From Mauremys mutica (taxonomy: Eukaryota > Chordata > Testudines > Geoemydidae), in NCBI RefSeq assembly GCF_020497125.1, contig NC_059084.1, positions 38,014,399 to 38,078,398 on the forward strand: 64,000 nucleotides of DNA, read 5' to 3'. The notes under the pieces are model-generated. The model was not told the origin of the DNA. It did no database searches and worked only from the letters and a program-made list of their open reading frames with translations. Position numbers and translations under genes: made by a program. Shown here piece after piece: positions 20,148 to 31,359 of this stretch. How positions within the stretch are numbered: position 1 is the first letter of the stretch; every line of letters begins with the position of its first letter.

Positions 20148-21162
20148 ATAGTTTCCATTAACCTGAAATTTTAAACCAAAAAAAATTAATTTTTTCAAAG
20201 AGCTGAAACATTTTCCTGACAAAGTTTAGTTTTCATCTCCAAAACCGGAAGGGACAATCCTGGCTTCGGGGGGCTTCATTGTATCGACGACACCCTGAAA
20301 AAACTATGATTCATTTATTTTGCACAAAACAAAAGACTTTTTTAGACAATTCTTTTGTCAGAAGAATTAGCCTTTGCTCCCAAGCTGCAGGCGACATTGC
20401 AGATAAACCCCAGACATTTCAAGAACAAGATAAAGAAATTTGGTTTAAAAAATTCCTTTTACATTTAGAACAACTCTGGCTCTTTTGAAATTCTTGGCAC
20501 GTGAGATGAGAACGGTCCCCACTTTTACCAGGCACGTGAAGCCAAGTTGACATCTGCCCAAACCAAGACACATATCCTTAAATCTACCAGACACAGAGCT
20601 GGAACTTACTGTGCTATTCATTTCTAGCCACACTGCAACTGTGGCCATCTCTGCAGCTGGAGTTTTCGCTCTACCTGCTGCTGAAAATCCATTATCAGTG
20701 ATCGCCTCCCCTGAGCAAATCGCGGCTAAATTCTTCTTCAGGGCAGTAACTGGAAAGTGCAGTGCAAACTGTTAAATCATGGAATAAAAACATCCTTCCC
20801 ATTTAAGGGTTTGATACTCATTGATTCAGGACATGGGAAAACCCCAGATCCAGTGCCCTGCCGCTAATGCAAGAATTTGCTTAATTAATGAATATAGTTA
20901 TTTGTCAGGAAGGATTAAACCCTAACTGCAACCAGAGAGGGCTCGGAGAGATGGCGACAGACCGGGAGAGATGTCACTAGGATAGAAAAGGCTGGGACTG
21001 TAAAAGGAGATGAAGGAGAGGGGATGTGATAAAGGTTAGAAATGAATGACAACTCAGAGGAAGTGTAACACCAGACCAAGGGGTTGTGGAAGAGTGCAGC
21101 AAATGGATCTCTCGCAGGACAGAAACATGAGACCTTTTACATCCAAAACTGCAATCTAAGGG
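20148..21162. repeat. Right arm of inverted duplication
   Basis: Reverse-complement counterpart of 7740-8671, including the boundary with the minisatellite. Landmarks are CATTTATTTTGCACAAAAC (about 20309), GCACTTTCCAGTTACTGCC read on minus (about 20745) and the CTGTAAAAGGAGATGAA block (about 20998). No coding region. Confidence 0.7.
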
Positions 21163-21432
21163 ATTGTCTACACTTTCCAGGGGATCGAAGCGTGGCGACT
21201 GCTCCACCGGGGGTCGATTTAGTGGGTCTAGTGAAGACTGTCAATTCTGGTACTCCACCAGAACGAAAAGCATAAAGCAAGTCAAGGGGAGAGTTTCTCC
21301 CATCGACCCAGTGTGGTGTAGACACAGCAATAAGTCGACCTAAACTATTTCAACTCCAGCTATGTTATTCATGTAGCTGGACTTGTGTAACTTAGCTCAA
21401 CTGAGCCCCGTAGTGCAGACCTGCCCTAAGCT
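21163..21432. mobile_element. Harbinger-type MITE
   Basis: Ends GGGATTGTCTACACTTTCC and CGTAGTGCAGACCTGCCC are imperfect inverted repeats of the GTCTACACT type common in turtle genomes. Inner GTCGA-rich blocks mirror each other. It has no coding capacity. Its absence from 7620-7780 shows it arrived after the inverted duplication. Confidence 0.6.
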
Positions 21433-21465
21433 TAGCCCACTCGCCAAGGAATAAATGCCATACAG

Positions 21466-21752
21466 CTGGGAGTGTAGCTCAGCAGTCAAAGAGGGTGGGT
21501 TGAGATTCTGGTCTCTGGTGACACAGATTTAAATTAAGGATGTAAAATGTTAATATGGTCAGCATTCGTTTTATGGGTTAACCCGCCTTAACCATTAACC
21601 CCTGGGCTGGCCAGCCCCAGCCACACTGGATGGATCGTCTCCAGCCATGCCAGCTGGCCCATTAACCGTTTAAACAAAATATTTTAATTGTTTTAATGGT
21701 TAACTTTTTCAGCGCTATTTACATCCCTAGTTCAAATCCCATTGCTGCCAAG
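21466..21752 (+). pseudogene. tRNA-like sequence interrupted by a hAT element
   Basis: The 5' part (21466-21534, D-arm-like GTGTAGCTCAGCAG) and the 3' part (21730-21752, GTTCAAATCCCATTGCTGCC) form the same tRNA-like sequence as 41079-41167 read on its own strand. The insertion at 21535-21729 falls inside the B box. Its plus orientation is what an inverted copy of 7526-7612 should show. Confidence 0.6.
21535..21729. mobile_element. Small hAT element in a tRNA B box
   Basis: Termini TAAGGATGTAAA and TTTACATCCCTA are inverted repeats. The flanking octamers ATTTAAAT and GTTCAAAT agree at six of eight positions, a worn 8-bp hAT target duplication. The element is 195 bp and non-coding. Confidence 0.75.
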
Positions 21753-21939
21753 CATCGGCATTTCCCGCACCATCGTGTAAATGTGATGATGTGTACAGTT
21801 AGAGTCACATGCAAAATAGCCTAATGGAGGTAGGCACCCAAAGACCAGTACTTTCTAACCCACTCTGTAGTAACTGTAGCCCCCCACAGCTGTCTGCTTT
21901 AGCTGCTTTCTAAAGGCAATTTGCAAAATCAAAACCTAT

Positions 21940-22012
21940 GGGCTTATCTGGGATTTGAACCCAGGCCCTACTGCACCAAAAGCAAGACTCATGCCACTAG
22001 ACCGACACGGCA
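21940..22012 (-). pseudogene. tRNA-Pro pseudogene (anticodon now TTG)
   Basis: The minus strand keeps GGTCTAGTGG, an intact T arm (CTGGGTTCAAATCCCAG) and the 3' end ATAAGCC, but the 5' acceptor strand no longer pairs with it. The anticodon loop reads TTTTGGT, where the proline loop would be TTTGGGT, so the formal anticodon has drifted to TTG. Confidence 0.75.
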
Positions 22013-23085
22013 GAAAAGAAAACATTGCACAGTGCCCTGGCTGAGCTGGGACAGCTCACTCAGCAGGACAGCATCTTGGCTTCTTTAATAGCTGCCTCTG
22101 TGCTGCAGGCTCCACCTGTCATGGGTGTGTCCAATGTTGGCATCAGCCCATGGAACTCCCTGCCACTGGATGTTACTCAGGCTGACACTTCAGCCTCAGG
22201 CTGGCAGAGGACTCCTTCCTGTCTCAGGATGATGCGCCAGCTGTACTAAGGCTATGGAGGGTTTCCCTGCCTCTGTTCAGGGCTGGCTTCTTGCCTGTCA
22301 GTCTGCAAAGCGAGGTTGTTCCATAAGTAGCAAATTGAACAATATTATCTTGTCACTGGGGCAGCCTGTGGGCTTATCTGGCCTTTGTTTGAACCTTTAC
22401 ATGTAATTAACCATTTTATTATCCATTAATGTTTGATACCGGGCTAAAATTGAGACTCAGAGTTTGTGTGGTTACTTTCATGTAATCAACAGATCGCATC
22501 ACTCCTCTAGTTACCTCAATTTATACCATGGAATCACTGTCTTGCTTCTTTACAGTTCACATCAATGTATTTGGTTTCATTCAGTTTCAGTTTCTTCCCA
22601 TAGCATTTGAATTAAACAGTTTTCATCTATTTCAAAGGTAAGTTCCTTTGCTTGGAAGATCCGAGTGCAGGGACTGGAGCCTCCAGGAGGAGAATGAACC
22701 AGGCACAGAAATTAACCAATAACCCCATTTCCAGTCGTTGTGCTTGTTTGTCGGATAAGCCACAATGAGTCAATAATTCCATCAGCCAGACTGGGGTTTC
22801 TCCCCGGTCAGTGATTTGGAAAATTTGGGTTCGGTTTTCATTTGCCGTGTTCATGGTGAATGTTAAAATTCCCAGGGACTCAGCAGTTTGAAGGACCCCT
22901 TTTGCCCCTGGAGGCAGGGAAGGGGAATACGAACCCACGGCCTGTGACAGCTCTAACACCATCCAGCCATGTGCTGGACCAAGCTAATGGAATAAAGACA
23001 ACCATCACTGACCCTAGTTTATATCCTTTGGGGGCCTCTGTATGAACAATGCAATTGGGTGTGTGTGATTGTACGTGGGCGTGGC
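22013..23085 (-). repeat. Inverted tDNA flank and spacer
   Basis: Reverse complement of the spacer and flank seen at 6241-7287, 38480-39558 and 52640-53703, including AACTTACCTTTGAAATAGAT and CACCATGAACACGGCAAACG when read on the minus strand. It shows that the inverted duplication extends through the tRNA loci. Confidence 0.7.
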
Positions 23086-23340
23086 TACCCTGAAAACACG
23101 AGAGGATCACAGCTGAGCAGCTTTAGCGCTGCAGTGTAGATGCACCTACACCGCCCAGAGCGGTTCTCCCAGCAGCGTGGTTAACCACCTCCCCGAGAGG
23201 GGGGAACTACGTTGAGGGAAGAATTTGTCTGTTGAGCTAGCGCTGTCCACACAGGGACTTGGGTCAGCTTAACTACACCACTCAGGAGTGTGGAGCTTCC
23301 TCTTCCCTGTGTGACATAGTTACACCGACCCAATTTTCTG
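23086..23340. mobile_element. MITE in inverted unit
   Basis: Best preserved copy of the miniature element also seen at 6000-6240, 38260-38480 and 52420-52640. The ends GTAGATGCACCTACACCG and GTTACACCGACCCAATTT fit the Harbinger-like style. Here it keeps more of its centre than the other copies. Confidence 0.45.
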
Positions 23341-23729
23341 GTGCATCCCAGGCCTCCGCAGGGAGGGCACGTGACACGGGCCTGGTCCAGCAAGCTGTGT
23401 TGTGCTGAGGATAACACGGTGAAGGCAGGAAACTGCTGGGTCTGGAGATCCCCAGAGCCCCCCAGAGCCTTAGAGGGATTTCACAGACTAGTGTGTACAG
23501 GGGACGGATTTCAACCTTCAGAGTCATTTTCAGAGTCATGAGGTAGTTAGGAACCCAATCGAGGGCACAGCAGAGCTGGACTTTTTAACCCAGTCACAGC
23601 CTCTCCATTTCTGGGCCCTTCTTAAGCTCTTTACCCCACCTTTGCAACTGTGCCCACCCTCACCTGTCTGCTGCTCATCCCAGCTCTCTAGCTGCTTCCT
23701 AATGGCCATTTGCAAAAAGGTCATTCTGT

Positions 23730-23802
23730 GGACTCAGCTAGGATTTGAACCCAGGCCCACTCACACCCAATGTCAGAAGCACACCCCTAAACCAACACAC
23801 CA
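23730..23802 (-). pseudogene. tRNA-Pro pseudogene (TGG)
   Basis: On the minus strand the loop ATTGGGT still shows anticodon TGG, and the T arm GGGTTCAAATCC is intact. The acceptor stem (about TTGGTGT against TGAGTCC) is broken and the anticodon stem has mismatches. Confidence 0.75.
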
Positions 23803-24401
23803 AGCAGAAAAACTAGATGTAGCTCTCTCTGTAAGCCAGAATATGTCAGCATCTTTGCAGCCTTAATAGCTGCCTCCACCCTGCAGGCTCCACCTCACAT
23901 GGGTGTGTCTGGCAATGGCATCAGCCCATGGAACTTCCTGCCACTGCATGATACTCAGGCTGCCACCTCACCCTCATGTCATCACATGGCTCATTCCCAG
24001 CTGTAGTTTTCCACAGGAGCCTGTTTGACTCTGTCAGGGTGATGTATTAGCAGTACTAAGGCTGTGGAGAGTTTCCCTGCCTCTGTCTAAGGCTGGCTAC
24101 TTTCCAGTCATTCTTCCAAGTGAGATTGTTTCATAAGTAGTGTATTAAATAGCATCCTCCTGTCATTGGGGCGACCTGTGAACTTAGACTGACTTTGTGA
24201 CACTGTTTCTCTAGCCTCAGCTAATCAATTTATCATCTGTGACACTGGGCTGCTCTAGATGCTCAGTGTCAGTGCAGGTATTTCTGTGTAATCAACAGAT
24301 CGTATTGCTCCTTTAGTTACCTGCTACACTGTCTAATCCAGCCCTTTGCTCCTTTTCATCTCCAGCATCCCGCCAATGGCCTGTGCTCAAGTTTGTTACT
24401 C
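23803..24401 (-). repeat. 5' flank of the preceding tRNA-Pro pseudogene
   Basis: Reverse-complement form of the standard tRNA-Pro flank: CACATGGGTGTGTCTGG, GATACTCAGGCTG and the ATCAACAGATCGTATTGCTCC block near 24290. No other content. Confidence 0.65.
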
Positions 24402-26525
24402 AGAAGCCTGGTCTACACTACGCGTTTAAACCGGTTTTAGGAGCGTAAAACCGATTTAACACCACAACCGTCCACACTAAGAGGCCCTTTATATGGGTAT
24501 AAAGGGCTCTTTAAACCGGTTTCTGTACTCCTCCCTAACGAGAGGAGTAGGGCTAATATCGGTATTACCATATCGGATTGGGGTTAGTGTGGCCGCAGAT
24601 CGACGGTATTGGCCTCCGGGCGGTATCCCACAGTGCACCACTGACCGCTCTGGACAGCAATCTGAACTCGGATGCAGTGGCCAGGTAGACAGGAAAAGCC
24701 CCGCGAACTTTTGAATATTTCCTGTTTGCCCAGCGTGGAGCTCTGATCAGCACGGGTGGTGATGCAGTTAAAAATCAAAATAAAGAAAGAGCTCCAGCAT
24801 GGATGATGCAGACGTGATCACTGTAAGGGCAGGCAAAACTGTTCTATCAGCGCTCCGTTACAGAAGACGAAATTCAAAATCATTTTTTAAATATCTCCAG
24901 ACAGATGCCATAGCAGGGACTCAGCGCACTGCTGCGTGACAAGCGTAACGGAAAGCCAAATAATCAAATGGACGCTCATGGACTGGAGGACTCAAGCTAT
25001 CCCACAGTTCCTGCAGTCTCTGAAAAGCATTTGCATTCTTGGCTGAGCTCCAAATGCTTCTAGGGTCAAAAACAGTGTCCGCGGTGGGTCAGGGCATAGC
25101 TCGGCAATTTATGCACCCCCCCACCCACCCCCAGAAGTGAAAGGGAAAACAATCCTCTCTTGACTCTTTTACATGTCACCCTATCTTTACTGAATGCTGC
25201 AGATAGACGCGATGGTGCAGCACTCAACACCAACATCCTTGCTCCCCCCACGCTATGGCTGGCTGATGGTACAATATGACTGGTATCTGTCCCCGTCATC
25301 AGCCTATTGGCACATGGGGCAGTGCAAAAGGACTGGTAACCATGATGACCAGCATCTGTTAGGTCGATCAAGGGCGCCTGGTCCTAATTTTTCCTGGTAG
25401 ATGGTACAATATGGCTGATAACCATCATCGTCATAGCAACAGGGGGCTGAGCTCCATCAGCCCCCACCCTTCATGTGTAAAGAAAAGATTCAAGTGCCCC
25501 TGAACTAGCAGAGGGATGCTGGGCTCCTCTCCTACACACTCCTTACTGTCCTGTCTGGACTATCATAGCAGCTGGAGGCTGCCTTCCACTCATATCTCAC
25601 TAACAAGTCACTGTGTCTTATTCCTGCATTCTTTATTATTTCATCACACAAGGTGGGGGGACAATGCTACGGTAGCCCAGGAAGGCTGAGGGAAGAACAG
25701 AATCAACAGGTGGGGTTGTTGCAGGAGCACCCCCTGTGAATAGAATACAGCTCATAATTTCTGCAGGATCTGACACAGAGCAGCTGTGCTCTCTGATACA
25801 GTGGTTCTCTAGTACACTTGCCCATATTCTAGGCAGGACTGATTCTATTTTTAGATACCAAAAAGGAGGGATTGACTCAGGGAGTCATTCCCAATTTTGG
25901 CTTTTGCGCCCCTGGCTAAGAGCAGCCAGGGGCACTTATGACAGCAGCAAATGGAACAGTGCAAAAGGACTGGTAGCCACGATCATCTTATTACCAATTT
26001 ATAGTATGGTAGATGGTACAATATGGCTGATAACCATCTCTGCTATCATGCAAAAGCAAAAGCATGCTGCTGTGTAGCGCTGCTGAATCGCCTCTGTGAG
26101 CGGCATCTAGTACACATACGGTGACAGTCACAAAAGGCGAAACAGGCTCCATGATTGCCATGCTATGGCATCTTCCAGGGCAATCTAGGGAAAAAAGGCA
26201 TGAAATGCTTGTCTGCCGTTGCTTTCCCAGCGGAAGGAGTGACTGACGACATTTACCCAGAACCACCCGCGACAATGATTTTTGCCGCATCAGGCACTGG
26301 GATCTCAACCCGGAAATTCAAAGGGGCGGGGGAGGCTGCGGGAACTATGGGATAGCTACGGAGTAGCTACCCACAGTGCAATGCTCCAGAAATCGACGCT
26401 AGCCTCGGACCGTGGACGCACACCACCGATTTAATGTGTTTAGTGTGGCCGCGCACACTCGATTTTATACAATCTGTTTTGTTAAACCAGTTTATGTAAA
26501 TTCGGAATAATCCCGTAGTGTAGAC
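24402..26525. mobile_element. 2.1-kb element with GTCTACACTACG inverted ends
   Basis: The left end CCTGGTCTACACTACG and right end CGTAGTGTAGAC are inverted repeats, and subterminal blocks (AAACCGGTTT, TTAGTGTGGCCGC) also occur on both sides. ACTCAGA lies at both outer borders, and the uninterrupted form of the host sequence is recognisable near 33925. Inside, blocks such as GATGGTACAATATGGCTGAT are present twice about 610 bp apart (near 25400 and 26010). I see no transposase domain, so it is probably non-autonomous. Confidence 0.65.
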
Positions 26526-26794
26526 TCAGAGGATGAGAAAGCCCCAGTCCAGCTCCCTTGGGCTAGTGCCAGATTCTTGTTAAAGAACTAACCGTGTTAT
26601 TTCTCACTAAGGTTATTCTCTAACTGCAAACAGAGAGGGCTCCGAGACAAGGCAGCAGGACAGGAGAGAAGTGTGTATGAAGAGAGACGGGAAAGGCTGG
26701 TACTGCAAAAGGGGACGAATGAGAGGGGATGTGATAGAACGAGACCTTCCCTTTGCAAACCCCAGGAGCCCTGGATTCCCACCCTACACACTAG
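26526..26794 (-). repeat. Second tDNA unit fragment
   Basis: It matches the block at 32520-32760 and 33950-34190 (ACAAACAGAGAGGGCTC-type sequence, then GAATGAGAGGGGATGTGA). This is the unit that carries the second kind of tRNA-like sequence; here the tRNA part is cut off by the retroelement that follows. Confidence 0.55.
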
Positions 26795-28875
26795 TGTGAT
26801 GATCTTTGTACAAAACATGTCTTGTGCGGTATCATTTGAAAACAAATAATTGCTGGTCCTGATGAAACGTCTGCAGCAACATTTGATAAACAGTTACGCA
26901 CATTGTTCCTGACAATATTAGAGCAGCTGTCTGTGATCAATAACCTGATTCAGTCTTGAGGGACGCAGAGATTGCAGATGCTTATATGCAAAATAGGGTT
27001 TGGGAAGGATATAAGCTCCATGGGAAGAGTAATCACTATTCACCGTAATTTAAAAGAGGGAAAGGATTTAAAAATAAACCTACCCCCAACTTTGATAAAA
27101 GAGCTCCTGCCACCCTTTTAAGTGCCAGTGCCATAGCTGGGAGTGCAGAGGCTAACCCTGTCAATGTTAACTTTGTCTCCTGAACCCCAAAAGCCAGAGA
27201 ACACAGGGGAAGGACAGGGCCTTGTGAATTATATCAGAGCTGAGTCTTCGAGGGGTAGTGACAAATTTATTAAGAACACAAAAGTGAATGGTGTGGATTG
27301 TCACGGTTGGCGCGACCCAGCATCAGGCATTACTTTGGTTAAGGAATGTTATGTCCGAGGAGAGGACAAACTGGCAGGCAAGAATAAAACTGTTCTGGCC
27401 CTGCCCAAGTTTCCTGTAACTGTCCCTTTAGCTAAGATCCACCTGCAATGGGGGGATTTTAGTGGTGAGCTGAGGGGAGGCATTCGGGATTCACTTCTGG
27501 AGGATGGTCTAATAGGTAATGACATTATCACTAGGCTTATGCTTTATGACTATGCGACTACAGAGAAAGAATGCTATGCAATCGTTTGGGCTGTAAAGCA
27601 ACTCAAGCCCTATTTCTATAACAAGAAGTTGTCCATGTTCACTAATCATTGGAGAGGTTACACAAAGCAAAAGGAACCAATTCTAGGTTACTCCATTGGA
27701 GTTTGGCCTTGCAAGAGTTTGATATGGACATAATCCATATCATGGGAAAAGAGAATCTAGTGGCTGATGCCTTGTCAAGATTGGGAGGTCCTTACGGTGT
27801 GTTCAGGAGCTCTGATTACTCCCTCCTACACCAATCTCCCATTGGGCCTATGACACAAGGCCAGAAAGGGTTAAGCAACTTACAGGCGAATTGACCCAGA
27901 TTCAATCTTTAAAGACATATTAGTAGATAATGGTTGTGGGATTTTTGTGTGTGTTTAGATATATATTGTTAGAGGTTGACAATGTAACAAACAGTTGCTG
28001 TCTAGGGCTGTATTCTGTTAATTCAGAGATCAAAGGGAGATTTTAACATTTAGATGAACTGTGACGGTAGTAATATCATTGTCTTCATTTCTCTTTGTAT
28101 GCAGTAAATGACCTGCAAACAGCAGGAGATGGGCAATTGCCTTATGTTAATCCATGTTTAGGAAATAGGAGATTACCTCAAAGACATTATTCTTCACTGA
28201 AGGAACTCCTGCTGTCAAGAGGCTGACAACAGCCGGCCAGGGATCTATAAAAAACAGTGAGCCCTGATTCTTTCATCTCAGATCTGCTTAAACTTCATGA
28301 GGGAACGTTTGAGTCCCAAGACTGAGGTCTCCAGTCCCATCTGGATCGCCCTGATATTGGCCAGGGACATTGGACTATAAACTGATTCTGGAAAGAACTT
28401 TTTGCAGCTCTGAAGCTCACCATCGCTACTGTGAAACTGACCTAAGAACTCTGTTCATACCTGTATGTAGAACGTTCTTTTAACCAACATGCTCCCTCTT
28501 TTCTTTTTCAATAAATCTGACATTAGTTAATAAGAATTGGCTGTAGCGTGTATTTTGGTAAGATCTGAAATACTCATTGACCTGGGGGGTGATGTGTCTG
28601 ATTTTTGGGATTGGTAGAACTTTTTATATGCTGAACAAGATTTTCAGTAATCATCACATTTCACTTGGCTGTCTGGGTGGGAGCCCAAAGGTTGGGTTGC
28701 TTTAAGGGAACTGTATTTCTGACTTCTGGGTACTCAGTAAGGTCTTGTAGACACCGTTTTGTTGCTGGCTTGGTGAATTCAGTAAAGAGCCACCAGTCTG
28801 GGGATTGTCTGCCCCATTCTTTGCAGTCTGCCCTAATTGAGCAATCACAGCATGGCCCCCTTGAGATCCCGGTCA
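26795..28875 (+). mobile_element. Gypsy (Gmr1-like) LTR retrotransposon remnant
   Basis: LTR-like sequence starts near 26795 (TGTGATGATCTTTGTAC) and again follows the coding remnant, with a TATA-like box (CTATAAAAAACAG, about 28242) and an AATAAA signal near 28510. Between them lies a shortened pol region (27143-27894). The element sits inside a tDNA flank, whose remaining part continues at 28876. Exact ends and target duplication are unresolved. Confidence 0.65.
27143..27894 (+). pseudogene. Gypsy-type pol remnant: protease region joined to RNase H
   Basis: The first part has wording of a gypsy/Gmr1 protease region (FPVTVPLAKIHLQWGDF, then LEDGLIGNDI). It then passes straight to an RNase H segment (ATTEKECYAIVWAVKQLKPY). 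After a frame change near 27650 the end of RNase H follows (IIHIMGKENLVADALSRLGG). The whole reverse transcriptase core and the integrase are missing. It cannot encode a working polyprotein. Confidence 0.8.
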
Positions 28876-29929
28876 CATGGTTCCTTTTGTGTAATCAACA
28901 GATTGTGTCTCTCCTTTAGTTACCTTAATTTATACCATGGAATCTCCGTCTTTCTTCTTTACACTTCACGTCATCGTGTTTGTTTTCATTCAGTGTCATT
29001 TTCTTCCTGTAACATTTGAATTGAACAGTTTTCATCTATTTCAAAGGTAAGTTCCTTTGGTTGGAGGATCCTAGTGCAGGGACTGGACCCTCTAGGGGGA
29101 AAATGAACCAAACAGAGCAATTAACTGATAACCCCAACTTCAGCCTTTGTGCTTGTTTGTCGCATGATGCTGCATATGATCCACTGAGATGCGGGGGAGA
29201 TAGGGGCACCCTGGAATTGAGGGAGTGGGAATGGGGGATGCACAGACCTGCTAGCAGGGAAGAGATTGTAGGGAGTAGCAGGGAGTCCCTGAAATAGAGG
29301 GAGTGGGGGAGGAGAAAGTCCTGGGCAGGGAATGCAGAAGTGCAAGGAGTTCGGCCAACGCAAGCTTTGGAGGGTGCGACCCTCTAGTGAACCTGCCTGT
29401 CGTGTGTCCTGGAGAATCCACCATTGGAAGTCATGCCAATGGGTAATTCCACTCACCATTAAAACTCTCCACCTTCTGGACCGACGTGGAGAGAGGACTA
29501 GCAACCTCCAGATGCAGCAATTCAACTGGAAAATGAGGGGACAATTTGCCTGGGCTTATCTATCAAAGAGTCCAGGAGAGACTCACTCGTCGTATCCGCA
29601 GCCACGCACCGAGGCTGTCATGGGCGGTGGGTATCATAGGCCAGGAGAGGCTGAGCCTCCCCAAACAGCCTGGCGTGGCCCTACCCATGCACCACCCTCA
29701 GTCCCCATCCTGCAGTTCCCGCTCTTTCGTGGCCCAGGGCTGGTTGGGGCTGGGGCAGGCCGGCCTGCTGCCAGGACTCGGAGCGGCTAGGGCCAGTGCT
29801 CGAAAGGCCCAGGGTTGTGGGTGCTGGGGCCACGGCCGCATCACGCCGCCTGCCTGGAGCTCTGGGAACTGGGACCACGCCACCCGCCCAGTGCTCCGGG
29901 GCTGGGGTTGGGAGCACTACGACCACCCT
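28876..29929 (-). repeat. tDNA flank and duplicated block, inverted
   Basis: 28880-29180 is the reverse complement of the tRNA-Pro flank start (GTAATCAACAGATTG, TTCAAAGGTAAGTTCC). 29290-29560 is the reverse complement of 3256-3530. 29600-29929 is GC-rich sequence with no recognised family. Open frames in the GC-rich part have no domain. Confidence 0.5.
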
Positions 29930-30411
29930 GTTGGTGTCCCTAGACCTAAGTGAACCAAAGTTGTGACTCTAGGCCTGAGTGAACCGAAGTTCTTCCATGC
30001 TGTGAACTTTAACCAGCCTAAGATGCTAATAAACAGCAAGCAAAATGTGTAACTGTCAGCTTTCTTAGCTTGCAGCTGCAGTATAGCTCGAAACAGCAAA
30101 AAGCGGCAGTAAGACAAGGAAAAAGGGGAAGGAAAGTCTGCATGCGTCTGTGCTGTGAAGGCCATAAATAAACATGCAAATAAGAACAGTTCTAAAAAGC
30201 TACATTATAGTGTTAAGTGTAACTGTTGCAAGGGGGAGGGAGGAAAGGGGAAAAACAAGGGGGGTATAAATGCTGGGACCCCGCCTGCGTGCGGGTGTGC
30301 AGGATTTAAGATTGCTTTTTCTCCCTGGCACCTTATTTGAGCTCAAATAAACTTGGTTTGCTTCTCCACCCTGGTGTGTTAATTAGTGCGACGCACACCG
30401 GGCAACAAACC
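29930..30411 (+). mobile_element. Probable solo LTR
   Basis: It begins about TGTTGGTGTCCC and ends about CGGGCAACA, the TG...CA form of an LTR. It has a TATA box (GGGGTATAAATGCTGG, about 30262), a polyadenylation signal (CAAATAAACTTGG, about 30343) and a GT-rich stretch after it, in the right order and spacing. The family may be a retrovirus-type LTR; no clear target duplication was found. Confidence 0.55.
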
Positions 30412-31354
30412 CCGCTGTTGCCTCCTTGGGCCGTTTGGGCCGGCAACAACCCTGCATGCCTGGTGCTCTGTGGCTGGGGGCGCTCAGTAAGCCTGGGACT
30501 GCGACAGGGGAACTTGCCACGGTGGCGGTGCTCTGGGCTCCTGCAGGAAATGGGGGGCAGAAGGCGATGGGGAGGGGCAGGGTCATGGGAAGAAGGGGAG
30601 GGGTTGGGAGCTATCTTCCCACAACGGCCGGTTTCCCAGCCACCCAGGAAGGCTGTTTTAAGAAGGAAGATGAGGCCAAGCACTGACCCAGAGAAGTCAC
30701 ACATCCTGACTTACGAGCCACATGTTCAATGGAGGACTCTGAAAAGCAGCTCCTGTCCCCGTGGGACCCACAGCCACCTCGGGTGAGAGGTACAGTCCCA
30801 CTGCTAGCAGCAATGAATTCTCGAGGCATGCTCCAACTCGAATCTCGCTCTGGGCTCTGCTACTTTAAATCAGCCAGGAAATGCACCGAATCTAAAATGG
30901 GGAGAGTCCAACTTCTGCCATAAACAACATTTGTTTTCCCCTGAGACTGAGGAAATGGTGAAAGCACATGGGACGGCCCCCACCAGGAAGAGCTAGAGAG
31001 ACGTAGGCACGGATGGGGCCAGAGAGACAGGTGGGTGCGGATGGAGATGGAGAGATGGGCGGATGGGGGTAGGTGGATGGGGTGTCTAGGGATGGTTATA
31101 TGACCAGCATTGCTCAGGGCTTGGCCAACGCAGGGGAATAAGACCTCCAACCGAATGGAGCCATCAATCCCTGCTCTACACAGCACAGCCCTGAGCGATG
31201 GAGCCCCCGGCTCCGCCTGCTCGCTGAAATCTTGACTAATCTCGACCTTGGAGCAAGAGCAGCTGCTGCTGGAAATGCCCCCTTCTTTCCGGTGTGCAAA
31301 CTGCAGCTGAATTGTCAGCCAAATAAACTATCCACCTGGGGATAAACACCCCTT
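30412..31354. other. Non-coding, no clear family
   Basis: No gene or RNA recognised. The stretch at 30985-31095 is purine-rich with GGATGGGG-like words and may be a small decayed tandem repeat. Overlapping frames on both strands have no domain. Confidence 0.35.
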
Positions 31355-31359
31355 CCCGC

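Noticed and set aside
18938..20158. Minus-strand 235-codon repetitive protein
   Set aside because: Same minisatellite, read in reverse. No start context, no domain, and composition follows the period.
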